Below are positions 1 through 11,280 of a DNA stretch of 64,000 nucleotides, in pieces. The notes under the pieces were generated by a model. It was given only the letters and a program-made list of their open reading frames with translations. It was not told the DNA's origin and ran no database searches. The position numbers and the translations under genes were made by a program. Origin of the DNA: Paramarasmius palmivorus (lineage: Eukaryota; Basidiomycota; Agaricomycetes; Agaricales; Marasmiaceae); NCBI GenBank assembly GCA_037176845.1, contig JAYKXP010000062.1:62001-126000 (forward strand). The letters are read 5' to 3'. The first letter of the stretch is position 1; each line of letters starts with the position of its first letter.

Positions 1-193
1 TATCTGCCGATGGTATCGCATTTGAGTTCGCATCACGTTGATGGTCCAAGATACTTCATTCTCGATCGAAAGCAAATCAAAAGCTGACATACATAGTTGA
101 TACACGAATACGATACCGACGGTCCGTAACATCTTGAAGTCGTACAGAATCGAGTGACATAACGAATTATAGTGATACAATGCCAGTAAAGCA

Positions 194-3100
194 TTAGATA
201 GCAGCAGTTATTCCAACTTGTACCATCCTGATCCATGTGTCAGCGAAAAGCCCTCGAAGAATAGTAGATAACTTACTGATCTGGAACAGTCCGCCAATTT
301 ATGGTTTCAGGAAACATTACCGCTGTATGCGCCAGGGGTGAGTGCCAAATACAAGAAGCCTTAAGGAACAACATACCTAGACGTCTATAGACGTCCTCTA
401 TTAAGTATCTGCGAATCCAGTTCAACACGAACCCTCCTCGCGACGGTCCCCACACATCCTTGCTTTTCAGGTGGTAATGCGGAACACTGGATTGACATTA
501 CTGAGCATGAGCCTCTTTCTTAACATCTTCAAGGTACCACTTACATATGCGTGAACGACCCTGATACAGCTTTGATTCTCTCGATGGCAATATGACCATA
601 CTCAGGATCATGCTCGCGTTCAAAAGAGAATATCGCCGGTAACAGATTATCCACCTAACCCAATCATTGAAGATCAGTCACCCTCGACAGGACCCGTCAG
701 ACACACCTTCACGTCAAAAGAGTCACGAAATCCGATTTGGTAGGTGACTAAATAGAAGCCTATAGGTCGACAGGGATTAAAGGGGATGAAAGATGCAGGC
801 TACAGCATGCACAGACCTTCCATAGATCCCAACTTTGAGACGATGTATCGGAGATGCTCAGGAACATTAGGCGTAGCCAAGATGTTTACCGACAGGAAGA
901 TCTGGTGGACGAGAATGAATTAGTACTGCGGTGAACCACGGGAGAATTAAGCAAGACCCACGAGAACTTGCGGTACTCCAGGCCATTGACGTACGAAGCC
1001 TGAGATTTTAAAAACGGGTTAGCATACGAAGGGAACGGACTACAACCGACTGACCAGCGAAGGCATGAGGGAATCCACGTCCAGCGACATAACGGTGGAA
1101 TACGGCACAAGTTGGTATTCGCATTAGCTCCCGGTTATCAAACTTGGCATCCCGGTCCCCTCGACCTCTAACGCGCGAAAGCCCAATCATATCCTCTGGA
1201 GACGCTGTAGCGGAGACATGGGGGACGAAGAAATCGTAGTGCTCCCCGGAGGCATTGTCCGCTAGCGTGAGTTCCTGTTCCAGCTGTGCCAGGGCTCGAT
1301 CTTGCTCAACCGCGAAGCCTGGCAGTTCCATTACATTCGTTCCATCGAACTGGTCCTCCAACCACTAGCGGGACAAGTCGGAATTGTGGCACGGAAGGAT
1401 GAACACAAGTCTTACCTTTCCCCATGTCCATAGACCCATCAGTGATGTTCTGTGAATCTGAAGTGAGCAGATGCATGGCAAAACAAATAAAAGCGAGCAC
1501 GTACAGTACAACACCGATCACAAGAGGAACCCAACCACCATGAGGCACTTTTCTGAATGATGCACCCCAGAACAACGCATCCAAAAAGCCGAAAGTGAGG
1601 AAGTATGTGACGCCGATGATGATCGGCCATCTCCTCACGACATGCATCTGGACTGCAAGTAATACATCGGTAGAAAACATCACTGTTGCGGCTGCAAATC
1701 CGAAAGCATTAAACAGCGAAGATGTATCCGAGAAGGACGCAACGACCACCACCGTGGCGATCATTAGCAACCAGTTCGCAGCAGGAACGTAGATTTGGCC
1801 TTGAAAGGTGTTAGAGGTGTGGTGGATTCGTAGCGGGAACAAGCAATTTGCGCTTGTGAGTTGTTGGATCAAACTGAATGTTGCAGTCACTAGACATTGT
1901 GATCCGATGATCTGAGAGATTCCAATGTCAATCGGTGCCGCTGATCATGAACGAAGAAAGCTCGGACTTACCGCTGCAAGAATCGCCATTGTGAACATAA
2001 TCCTGTTCAGAAGCGTGTAAGCTTTAATAATAGACTGACGGGACCCATATGTACCAGAACAGTGGGCCGTTCACAGGCCCCGGTATTGTTTGATAGAAGA
2101 TGTTATCTGACACTGGGTCGCCCTTTACAATGAGCACTGCGCCTGTGAATGAAAACCTTGAGAAGGGCATCGTTTCCTCGGAGCCATGAATGATAGTACC
2201 TTGTCCAAGATACGCCAGTACCAGTGAAGGGTAGACGAAGAAGGTGAAAGAAAGCTAGAAAGGGTGTCAACCGGTCATGTCAGGATGGAATGGAATGCAA
2301 CGTACTTGAATGGAAAGGGCATTGAAATGGCCCAGACTTTGTGCGACTGCTTCAGACACTATCCGAGGTAAAAGAAGCACGAGAATCATACCACGCAAAC
2401 ATCGCTTCACATCCGGTAAGCGCAAGGAGAATGCCAGCGAGGGCATCGTAATTTTTTGTTCGAATGAAAACTTCAGTAACGTGAGTCGGAAACCCAATGT
2501 AAGTAACAAGAGACAAACGTACACATTATCGCTCGGGATGGATCAAAAGCACGAAATATTCCCGGGTATTGACAAATATTCCATATACCTGTAGTCGCAA
2601 GCAAAATGAACCATATGAATGCGACTGTATGGGAATTGATGAGAACAAGGTGTGGATTGATGAAGTTTCTGCGTACTCGGGCCATAGGTCACAGAGAGTT
2701 TGGTAGTCCCAAAACGTTGCCAGAAAAAAAATCCAATTATTATGCACTGAGTTGACTATCAGTATCAACACGTTCCCAGTATAAGTTCACCCACTATCGA
2801 TATCGGTTTGAGGCTGTCGAGAACGCTCGGTTGAGCTACCCCAATGCCACTAACAGCACTAGTGACCGAAACGGCAGGTGTAAAAATACCATCAGCCATA
2901 GTGAGCCTAAGAAGTCCCGAGTCAGTACCGATGTAGCTTCAGAGTAGAGGTAAAAGAGGCGAACGATGTCCCGAATATGGCCTGCGGAACGGAAGAAGTC
3001 AGATGGAGCCTAGACGATATGGATATGCACCGCCTGCAACGAGGCGAAAGTCGGCCTTAGAAGCGCGATTTTCGCCACGCGCAGGGGATCGAAACAGCTT

Positions 3101-3826
3101 TGCTCACCCATATCAACAGGGGCCATCGCATTCGCTCTCGTAGTGGCGTCTTTTCTGGTAGTGAAGAACAGTCATCTTCTGATCTTTTTGAATATAGCCC
3201 CTGATACAAGGCAAAAATGCCACCCTCCCCTGTCAGAGAACGGTTGAATGGATTTATCGGTCATGTAGTGTCGAGTGGGTCACACCTTCTTCCGTGGCGA
3301 ATTTCAATGAGATAAAGACCTGTGCGCATAGTCAGTAGGTGTGATATCGTCAAGAAATTGGCCACGCACATATTTGATCAACGGTAAAAGCGTTACTGCC
3401 CATATTATCGCGCTCACTCCCCCAATGATATCCTCCCTCGGTGGTAAATGTGGTGCATCTGCATGCCAGATCCCGTTCAAAACATATAAAGGCGACGTCC
3501 CTAATTGATGTTGGCCCGTATTTCCCGACTGGTAGCAGCAATGTTCACACCTAAATCAGAATACACGATCCCTAGAAACAGAAAAAAGGCCCAACAATCA
3601 GAATGCGGCAAAAAACCCTCAATGATTGCACAAAACACATACCAAGCGTCTGGAAACTCAGCAGAGCCAACCCAAATCCACTCTTTTTAACTTCTGTTCG
3701 TTTCAATTTGACTCCATTTGCCTCGATAGAGGAAGGGGGCATCGGACTGTCGAATCGTTCCAAGTCGTTATCCTCTTGCACGTTCGCGGGAGTTGGAAGT
3801 CCATTGTCAACGTCACCTCCGCCCAT
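194..3826 (-). CDS. HAK/KUP-type high-affinity potassium transporter
   Basis: Plasma-membrane K+ uptake transporter (K_trans/HAK family, K+ symport). The protein starts at 3826 with an acidic, Pro-rich cytosolic leader, then enters the first membrane helix with FGLALLSFQTLG. After one intron it continues VYSDLGTSPLYVLNG, the hallmark KUP start. Further family blocks in order are LGHFNALSIQ (about 2330), YPSLVLAYLGQG (about 2240), GQIYVPAANWLLMIA (about 1780), and FRKVPHGGWVPL (about 1540). The cytosolic tail holds RIPTCAVFHRY, FLSVNILATPNVPEHLRYI, VTYQIGFRDSFDVKV and VMFPETINW, ending at a TAA at 194-196. Around 20 short introns break the frame, which is why no long open frame is visible. Every conserved block I looked for is present in order, so I read it as intact, though individual splice sites are not all fixed. 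Confidence 0.9.
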
Positions 3827-4286
3827 ACTTATATAAAAACTGCCGGACTGAATTCAGAATCCCAGGTTCCTGTAGATGTCTATACTCAGCCATGCCATCA
3901 AGAGTGCCGTTATACGCCGTACCGAAATGGTTATTCGTTGACGATTTAATGGAAGCCTATGCCATAAGACGAGTAACAATCGCAAGTCAAGGTCAGAGTC
4001 AGAGTGTGAGCGGAGAAGAGGGCGGTACTGGCGTGGTCACGGTTCAAAAAACCTCATAGAGGACAGGAGGTCTTGGCCGGCATACGGAACCAAATTTCTA
4101 GCGGATTCGGCGTCGGCGATCACGTTTTGTTGGAGATTGACAGATATGGCCATGCTGCTTTTTGATTGGACCAGGCCACTCTATTTCTCGAAGGAACGTT
4201 GCAGGTACGATACGATTTCTACAGCATCATGTATAAAAGTATCATGTACCCCAAAGCTTCGATTCCCACTGCCCTGATTCCAGACT
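3827..4286. other. Intergenic, no gene seen
   Basis: Upstream region of the potassium transporter (-) and downstream of the Rds1-like gene (-). Short open frames are present on + but none has a recognisable product or splice pattern. Confidence 0.5.
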
Positions 4287-5719
4287 CTATCCTGACTGAT
4301 ACACCGCAGGGCCAGCCACGATATGTTCATTTAACTTCGATATGTTGGCCGGTGTAACGAAGATATCGGCGTCTGTAATGACTACAAAGCTGATAGATAT
4401 CATTGATAAACGATCAACGTGGAGGAAGGGGACGATAAAGCAACTTACATTGTGCCATTGATCAGTGGAGCTGTATTGTCTCCGTAAATGTTACCACCTG
4501 GTTGAAGGGTCTGGCCACTGTTCTCTGAAATGTTCGTTAATGGTGTGTATGTCGTGTTAAGTTGCGTTATCTGAGAATCAGAATACAGACCTGAGGTTCT
4601 CCGGCTGTGGTGCTGGTTGTATACAAGCCATCGTAACCCGCAGTCTTACCCGGGCTATCCCAAGTCAAAGACAATTCTCGCCCAGGAGAAGATAGCGCCG
4701 TGACGTTGTTCGTGATACCTGGCAGAAGGTCTTGGTCATTTACCGAAGGGTTGTCCTATGAAATCCGCAGGTGCCCGGCGTTCGTCAATCAACAGATGAC
4801 CCGAAGGAAATTAATTTCCTACTTACTCGGATGTTCAAAGCAGGAAAGTTTTGCCATTCAATACGCGGGTTCTCTGCTGGGCAGCTGACGATGTAGTACG
4901 ACAGAAGCGTCCAGGTCATGGATTGCGTGATACCTGGTATGAACCACTCCTGAAACAGACATGAAGCGCGCGCGGCTGATGGAAGAGAAATTTACTCGCT
5001 GGCATCGGGAAGAGCCCTTCAAATTGTCTAAAAGCCATTTGCTGCCTTGCTTCGGTTGTTATCGATTGCAGTAAGATATTAGCAGCAGGTCGTGAATCCA
5101 AATGTTCCAAGAAGCCATAAACGCCGGATTCGCCCCACCGGGTGAGCTACATGACGTTCATGTCAGTGCAAGCATTCCATTCACAGAAGCGAAGAAGTGA
5201 GTATTTACCTTCTGGCAAAAGTCGATGAAACTCCGGACGTCAGTGTATGGGTAGCTATAATTACATGGCCTCGCGGCGTTTGCTATAGCGTGAAAAAAAG
5301 TCAGTAAATACGCTGGAGTGCATACTCGGAACAACTCACGCCCGAGGATGTTGCTTAACGCTTTGGCATGTCCCACTTCTTGTTCCGCCATGTACTGGAT
5401 CAGGTATCTGTCCTCAGCATCCAGACCGGCCGCCTCAAATTCATTGGCGGAAAACTGTGCAAGACCATGGTGGAAGAGGTCGAGTTCAATCCATTCTTGG
5501 TTGAGAGCAAGATTCTACCGAGACGGCCATGAGAGTCACCGAAAAGTGAACAAACAGCTAGTTACTCACGATGGACTGAAAGTCAAAATCGCTCATGGGA
5601 GCGTATACAGGGGTTGTGTCCAATGCAAGTCCTCCACTAGGGGTGAAAGGCGGGGGTGCCGAAGAGACGATGACAGCCATGGTGGCTAAACCAAGCGAAA
5701 TTCTCGCGCGTGAAAGCAT
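4287..5719 (-). CDS. Rds1-like ferritin-fold secreted/stress protein
   Basis: Belongs to the fungal Rds1 family (ferritin-like domain; named for a fission yeast stress-response gene). Biochemical role is not established. Translation from 5719 begins with a short signal-like leader (MLSRARISLGLATMAV). Family blocks follow: NQEWIELDLFHHGLAQFS, AEDRYLIQYMAEQEVGHA, ARPCNYSYPYTDVRSFIDF, HLDSRPAANILLQSITTEA, and the C-terminal FVVITDADIFVTPANISKL, ending GPAVYQSG before a TAG at 4287-4289. The E..H (EVGHA) and TEARQQM segments are the positions of the ferritin-like four-helix metal ligands. About eight introns are needed. I chose the 5719 ATG because it gives the leader directly before the conserved FTPSGG region. 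Looks full length. Confidence 0.87.
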
Positions 5720-6629
5720 TATTATGGGTATACCTTTTCATTTCAGGCCAATTTTATAGGCCTCAAGCACAAGAGCAGGTCTTCAGACGCATTCCATGAC
5801 GGTCAGGCAAATGACGAGGCTCGCGCGTCGACAGTGACGAGAACTAGAAGAGCAGCGCATGATAATCAGCTGCTCAGCGAGAGATCGGAGGGTACTGTTG
5901 TAGACAAACTCACACGTATTAAGTGATTCTCTGCCTAACGATCGCACAAAGGTCTAAGCGTGGAGGTTTGAACATGACGATTCCAATGTGTCATTGTTGT
6001 CGTTTGGTGGGTTGGTCTAAAATAGCATGTCTGTATCACGTCGAGTTGAATGAGGAAGCAGTCTCAATTGAGAATTGTGGTCAGAGGATCGCGTGTAGCA
6101 AATCCTACAGTGGTATTACATACCGAGTTGAATGCACGAGATTCTTCTGCAGAGTTTCGCGTTATGACTCGTATCCTGACCAAGATGGGATGCCAGTACT
6201 CACTGAATGGATCCAGCTAAATCTATGTCAGAAGGTTTGGTATCCAATTGACCCCGAGCTGTCGGTACCGTATAGACTGGGAAATATAAACTGTCGATGT
6301 CGTTCCGAACGACTGGTATTGTGGCCATAGATCATCTCGGTAGCACTTTCCAGTGAGGACGTATACTCGAATGAATCGGAATGATAGCAGGAGATCAAAG
6401 ATAATATTCCCACGGATGAACCAACAGCTTTCTTCTCCAACCCGACGTCTCTCCCAGATCCTCGAAACGAACTAAGATAACGGATTTCCCATTCTGAGTA
6501 CCATGCGGAAAAGCCTTGTATCACGGACCAGTGAAAGATGCGTCCAGCATCAAATTTAATCACTGCCTTTACAGAGATAAGGTGATGTGGATTTCCAGAG
6601 TTGCGCTCTCTTCAATGCTGACGAGCTCT
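5720..6629. other. Divergent intergenic region, no supported gene
   Basis: Lies between the Rds1-like gene (-) and the monooxygenase (+), so it should hold both promoters. A 135-codon open frame at 5923-6330 (+) has no recognisable domain, signal or splice structure and I do not count it as a gene. Confidence 0.5.
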
Positions 6630-8154
6630 ATGAACCAGGCAAAGCGTATAGCTACAATTGGTGCGGGGCCTGCAGGTCTCGCTGCTCTCAAAGTTCTTTT
6701 GGACACAAACCAAGTCAGATCTGGAAAATGGGTTGTCAAATCCTTTGAGGCCAGGGAAAAAGTGGGCGGCATCTGGTAAGCCTCAAAGTTCCTGCACTTA
6801 TAGAAGACGACTCTGACAGAGATTTTCAGGAATCCAGCAGAGCCTCTACACAATCCGCCATTGACACCACTGTACGATTCAATGACTACGAATATCCCTC
6901 ATCCAGGTTTGACAACTATTCCGTGTCCCAGCCCCAGAATCTCACCTCTACCTTTCAGTCATGGCCTTTACGAGTTATCCTTTCCCACCCTCCACACCAA
7001 TCTTTCCACCAGCTGCGACTGTTCAAATATACCTAGAAGATTACGCCACTCATTTCGATCTCCTGCCCCACATCCAATTCGATACAATTGTGGTCGACGT
7101 TTCATGGTCAACGTCATGCAAAATTTGGACCGTCACGCTTTCAACGGGTCAGAAATATGAATTCGACGCAGTTATCGTGGCTAATGGCCATTTTCGCAAG
7201 CCTCGCTATCCGGAGACACCCGGGCTGTCAGAGTGGCTACAAAGTGGAAAGGTGACCCACTCAGTGTGGTATCGACGACCATCGAGCTTGGATCCAGTAA
7301 TAAAGAAGGTCATCGTTGTTGGGAACGGTCCGAGTGGGCAAGATATCTCGACCGAATTGCTAGAACATGGACTCACCGTCATCCACTCGGTTTCTGGAAG
7401 CTCCTCCGAAGATTCAGGCCACTTCAAGAAGCGAAGCGCCATAGCCCAGTTCCGCTCCGACAACAGTGTCATATTCGATGATGGATCAGTCGAAAACCAG
7501 GTGGACCATTGTATTTTAGCCACAGGTTACGAAATGGACTTTCCTTTTCTTTCACCCAGTACCCTTCCATCCTCGTCCTTCGGTAAATTTCCCGAAACCT
7601 GGACTGTTCGGAACTCTTCATATCATGTTTTCCCGCTTGCGAAGCACATGTTCCCGGTCGAAGGTGATTTCCCCCTTGGCAGCTTGGCCTTCATGGGCCT
7701 GCTTCTTCGAGGAACGCCGTTGTCTCTTTTCGAGGCCCAAGCCCATGCTATTGCCAAGGTTTACGCAAATCCGGAGGTTCTGAACATGGAACAGGAACGC
7801 CTAGTTATTCTTACGCGCTTCCGTCAGTTCGCCAGCTACGAAGAGACCCTGGTTGCGAAGATGTGGCATAAGCTCACCGAGGCCGAAGCGTTCACATACA
7901 GGGACGAGCTATACGAGTTTGCTGGCCTGGATACACGTGTGGAGGACTGGGAGAGAGACATGTGGTTGTATAAGGTGGAACTGAGGAGGGAATGGAGAGC
8001 TTTGGTCAAGGAGAACGAAGTAGACCAATGGATATCAGGCGTTGGTTCGGCTGGTAGGCATGAATGGATCGCATTGCTTAGACGGATACTCCAACGTGCT
8101 GGCGTTGATACCCTTCCCGCGGACCGTCCTCCTGCCTCTTTGACAATACGTTGA
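6630..8154 (+). CDS. Flavin-containing monooxygenase (FMO-like)
   Basis: FAD- and NADPH-dependent monooxygenase of the FMO family, likely oxidising N or S atoms of small molecules; substrate unknown. Model: exons 6630-6775, 6830-6906 and 6959-8154, 472 residues, frame kept across both introns. The FAD-binding Rossmann motif IGAGPAG lies at about residues 10-16, an ER..GG-like element (FEAREKVGGIW) at about 43, and the NADPH-binding motif VVGNGPSG in the middle; CILATGYEMDFPFL matches the family's ATGY segment. The FMO-identifying block (FxGxxxHxxxY) is replaced by THSVWYRRP, as in many fungal relatives. Upstream in-frame ATGs at 6615 and 6585 are possible, but 6630 puts the Rossmann fold right at the N-terminus. 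It could also be annotated as a dimethylaniline monooxygenase. Confidence 0.88.
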
Positions 8155-9051
8155 GGCTCAGGTAAGCACCGACGTCAGACTATTGGCGAGTGCTGGACCT
8201 AATGCTTCATTGCAAGGGCACGTGGCAATCGATACTCGATCTCTCCCACAGACCAAAAGATATTTATTACTTTCAGAGTCGGTACATCTAAACTTTGCTA
8301 TAAATACAACTTTTGCCTGCCTTCAACAATAGCTGACTTCTCCGGCAGAAGTGAATGCCAAAACCAAGAGACTTTCGATGATCCAATCCTGGATTCCCTG
8401 TCATTTGACCACTGATGAGATTCCGTCCTCGGATCCTTTACAGAAGCTAGAGGATAACTGGGACCCTTGGCCTTGAATATGGCATTCAGGACAAAGCTTA
8501 CCTTTGTGATGATTCCACGGTCTATCCATATCCATGCTCGCCTCTGCTGGGTCAGAACCACACTAGCGGCTCCAACAAAGTCATCTCAAATTCTCCCAGA
8601 CGTATGCAAAGCTGTTAATGCGTAGGTGCAGGGTTAGATGAGCTTGTCAGGGTCGTAGCTCACAGTGCTTGGGATAGATGCCTAAGATTGACTGCTGGGA
8701 CGGTAGACGCTGTCTATATATCAACCGTCACAGTCATTGCTTCGTCGCCGACAGATAGGATGCCCATGGACACCATCCGACTGGCCGCTCTCAGCTCTGA
8801 GGCTTCTTGCACGACAGAGGGCTGAGGCCAAGTATCAGGACAAGATTAATGGGCCGCTCGTCGCTATCGGTGAGTACAGTCATGCAAGCACGCTGCCGGC
8901 GCTACCGGTGTTTATCAAGCCATCTTCTGGCGATGACCAATCCTTCAGATATCCCGATTGCTTACAAGTCCAACACTATAGATCTTCAAGCAAGCATTTT
9001 CGCTGGTATATAAGGCATATTTTCCCAGCAATTCCTCAGTACTCAACAGCA
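8155..9051. other. Intergenic region upstream of Gal80-like gene 1
   Basis: No gene recognised. An open frame runs in from 8737 in phase with the next gene, but its translation lacks any similarity to the paralogue's upstream region and lies before the TATA box, so I treat it as non-coding. Confidence 0.5.
9007..9013 (+). promoter_or_regulatory. TATA box of Gal80-like gene 1
   Basis: TATATAA ends 38 bases before the ATG at 9052. The paralogue at 16483 has the same arrangement, which supports both the box and the start. Confidence 0.6.
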
Positions 9052-10288
9052 ATGTCTCCTATCCGACTCGGTTTTGTAGGTCTTTCTGCACAGGGCATGT
9101 GGGCTGCTTCAACGCTTGTTCCTGCTCTATTGGAAGAGCGACTATCCTCCAAATACAACATTACCGCTGTATCAACTACCAACCCCACATCCGCAAACGC
9201 CAGTGCTCAAAAGTACAGCAAAGTGGTATCCGAAGCGTATGGGAAGGAAGCCACCTTGAAGGCCTATCATGGATCTACAGAGCACATCACCAACGACCCA
9301 AATGTCGACATGGTTGCCTTGTCGATTCGTACCCCAGGTCATGTCGACGCTGCGCTGCCTGTACTCAAAGCGAAGAAGGATCTCTTCATCGAGTGGCCAG
9401 CTGGGAGACACTTAGCTGGAACCACCGAGATCGCCGAAGCAGCTCGAGCAAGCGGTGTCAGGACACTAGTTGGGCTTCAAACACGCCAATCTGACTATGC
9501 CAGCAAGGTAAGCGACCTCTATTTCGTGTCTACCTTGTCCCAACACATTCACTTTAGGTAAAAGAAATCCTTGATTCAGGAATAATAGGCAGGGTTCTTT
9601 CGACGTCCATTGTGGGCCGCTTTACCTACCACTTGGAGATACCATGCTGACTTTTTGTGTTCAGTCCGCTGGTCTTCACTATGCTGGCATCCGAGGACCC
9701 AAAGGCGTCTCTTTCCTCCAATATGTTCACCAAAACTCCAACGGAGCTTCTATGGTTGACATTGACGGCGGCCACCTCATCGACACCTTACAATACATAT
9801 TCGGTCCCATCGCATCCGTCACTGCTCACCTCGTCAATCAATACCCTACTGTTCAGATCTACGACAGTTTGGACTCTGGAAACCCTGTCGGCTCTCCCAT
9901 TCCCTCAGATGACATCCACCAAATTGTGTTTGGTGGTCAGTTTGCCAACAAGGATGAGACTGTCTTGTCCGTGAATCTCCGGAATGTCCCAGCCAAGAAT
10001 AGTGCGGGGTTATTCTGGATTATCGATGGTGAAAAGGGAGCTATCAGGATCGAGGCAGATGCAGAGGCTGGTTTCACAGTTATTGGTGCAAAGCCTGATG
10101 TGTGGCTGAACGGGGAAAAACTAGACGTGGAGAAGGATTCGTACAAGCAACGAGTGACGAGGTACTTTAACAGTTTTGCCGACGGGAAGGAAGGGGAGTA
10201 TGCAACAATTGAGGATGCGTTGAAGACAAAGAAGGTGATAGATGCACTTTTCAGGAGTAGTCGTGAAGGCAAGCGGATAGAAATGTAG
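9052..10288 (+). CDS. Gal80-like Gfo/Idh/MocA family protein, copy 1
   Basis: NAD(P)-binding Gfo/Idh/MocA-fold protein most like the Gal80 branch (galactose-regulon repressor type) rather than a plain dehydrogenase. Exons 9052-9507, 9558-9611 and 9665-10288 give 377 residues. The Rossmann start is RLGFVGLSAQGMWAAS; ITAVSTTNPTSANAS follows; the second half (KGVSFLQYVHQNSNGASM, then GHLIDTLQYIFGPI) is the Gal80/Idh C-terminal domain. The usual catalytic EKP motif reads FIEWPAG, so the Lys is missing, as in yeast Gal80, which points to a regulatory or binding role. Intron positions and phases match the copy at 16483 exactly. Whether it controls galactose genes is unknown; no GAL genes are nearby. 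Confidence 0.85.
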
Positions 10289-10744
10289 ATCTAGAGTCTA
10301 GAACTCCTAATACCATATGGGGTAGCACTCCTGCTATATTGGGAAATTGCATCTAATGTATCTTTGACCCTTAATATCAACGTCAAGTTGTACCTGGCAC
10401 ATGTTAAAATTTCCTTCTCTGCATTCGAAGACGGTGGCTTCAACGTTTCAACCGCCAGGCCTTACTGTCGACATTGGGACGGATGCGAATAACGACTTGC
10501 TGCATGTTTACAACTGCAAAAGTGACTCATCAGCGCCACATATTTCCACCTTCGGCTCATACGACGCCAAATGCAGACGTTGTCCGAGAAACTCAATTGA
10601 AAATTTCAGCTTTGCGGAGATACCTCCTCCACTTCACCTCCACAATTACAGACTTCGTGACGTCAATTCCTGAGGAAGGAAAGATATAAACGTTGGCTTC
10701 GTTTCTCGACTCTCAGCATTCCCATATTAAACGAAGCTTGAAGA
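10289..10744. other. Intergenic, no gene seen
   Basis: Between Gal80-like gene 1 and the small membrane protein gene. A TATA-like ATATAAA at 10683-10689 could serve the downstream gene starting at 10745. Confidence 0.45.
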
Positions 10745-11072
10745 ATGGCAGCATCAAGAAGCCCAGGACTCGTACGCTTCCTCTCTGATTCGATTCGCAT
10801 GGCTTACACCTCGACAGGCAATCGCAACCGCCGCAGGCATAACTATTTCAGCTGGCGTAATGTATCTCATGCAGCAGGACACGAAAAAGAAGGAGGGAAA
10901 CGCGTCGATGTATAGTGAGCTACCTCTTTGCAAGAAATAGCTCTCCGGGCTAACTTTACACCGAACAGAAACTGGCGACGAGAAACGGACAGATGGAAGT
11001 GAAGGTGACAAGAAGCTTAGTTCGTCAGATATGGAACAAGTCGTCTCGCAAAATGCTACAAGAGCAAAATGA
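10745..11072 (+). CDS. Small single-pass membrane protein (75 residues)
   Basis: Unrecognised. Exons 10745-10771, 10818-10914 and 10969-11072 join in frame to a 75-residue product ending in TGA at 11070-11072. The N-terminus MAASRSPGLAIATAAG runs into a short hydrophobic stretch ending GVMYLM, followed by a Lys/Glu/Ser-rich polar tail (QQDTKKKEGNASMYK). The layout is that of a small tail-exposed membrane protein, perhaps mitochondrial. Both introns have GT-AG ends (GTACGC and GTGAGC donors). Support is the clean frame closure only; the unspliced reading is also open for some distance, so this is a moderate call. Confidence 0.5.
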
Positions 11073-11280
11073 AGGATGGAGAGCAGCGGAAGGATACGAA
11101 GAAGCCTCATGATATCAGGACATATTTATTGGGCACGCAAACTTGTTTCAATAGTGGAATCTATACCCCAATCCGACTCTGACCACGCAGTAAAGAATGA
11201 GAGACGAAAAAAGGAGAATACTATACAACAATTTTAGTATCTAATGTACATTTTGTGCGACGTCCAGTATCATTCAGTCA

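Noticed and set aside
5923..6330. 135-codon open frame on +
   Set aside because: Sits in a divergent promoter region; several Cys but no family resemblance or secretion signal.
8737..9051. In-frame N-terminal extension of Gal80-like copy 1
   Set aside because: Lies mostly upstream of the TATA box and is not conserved in the paralogue.
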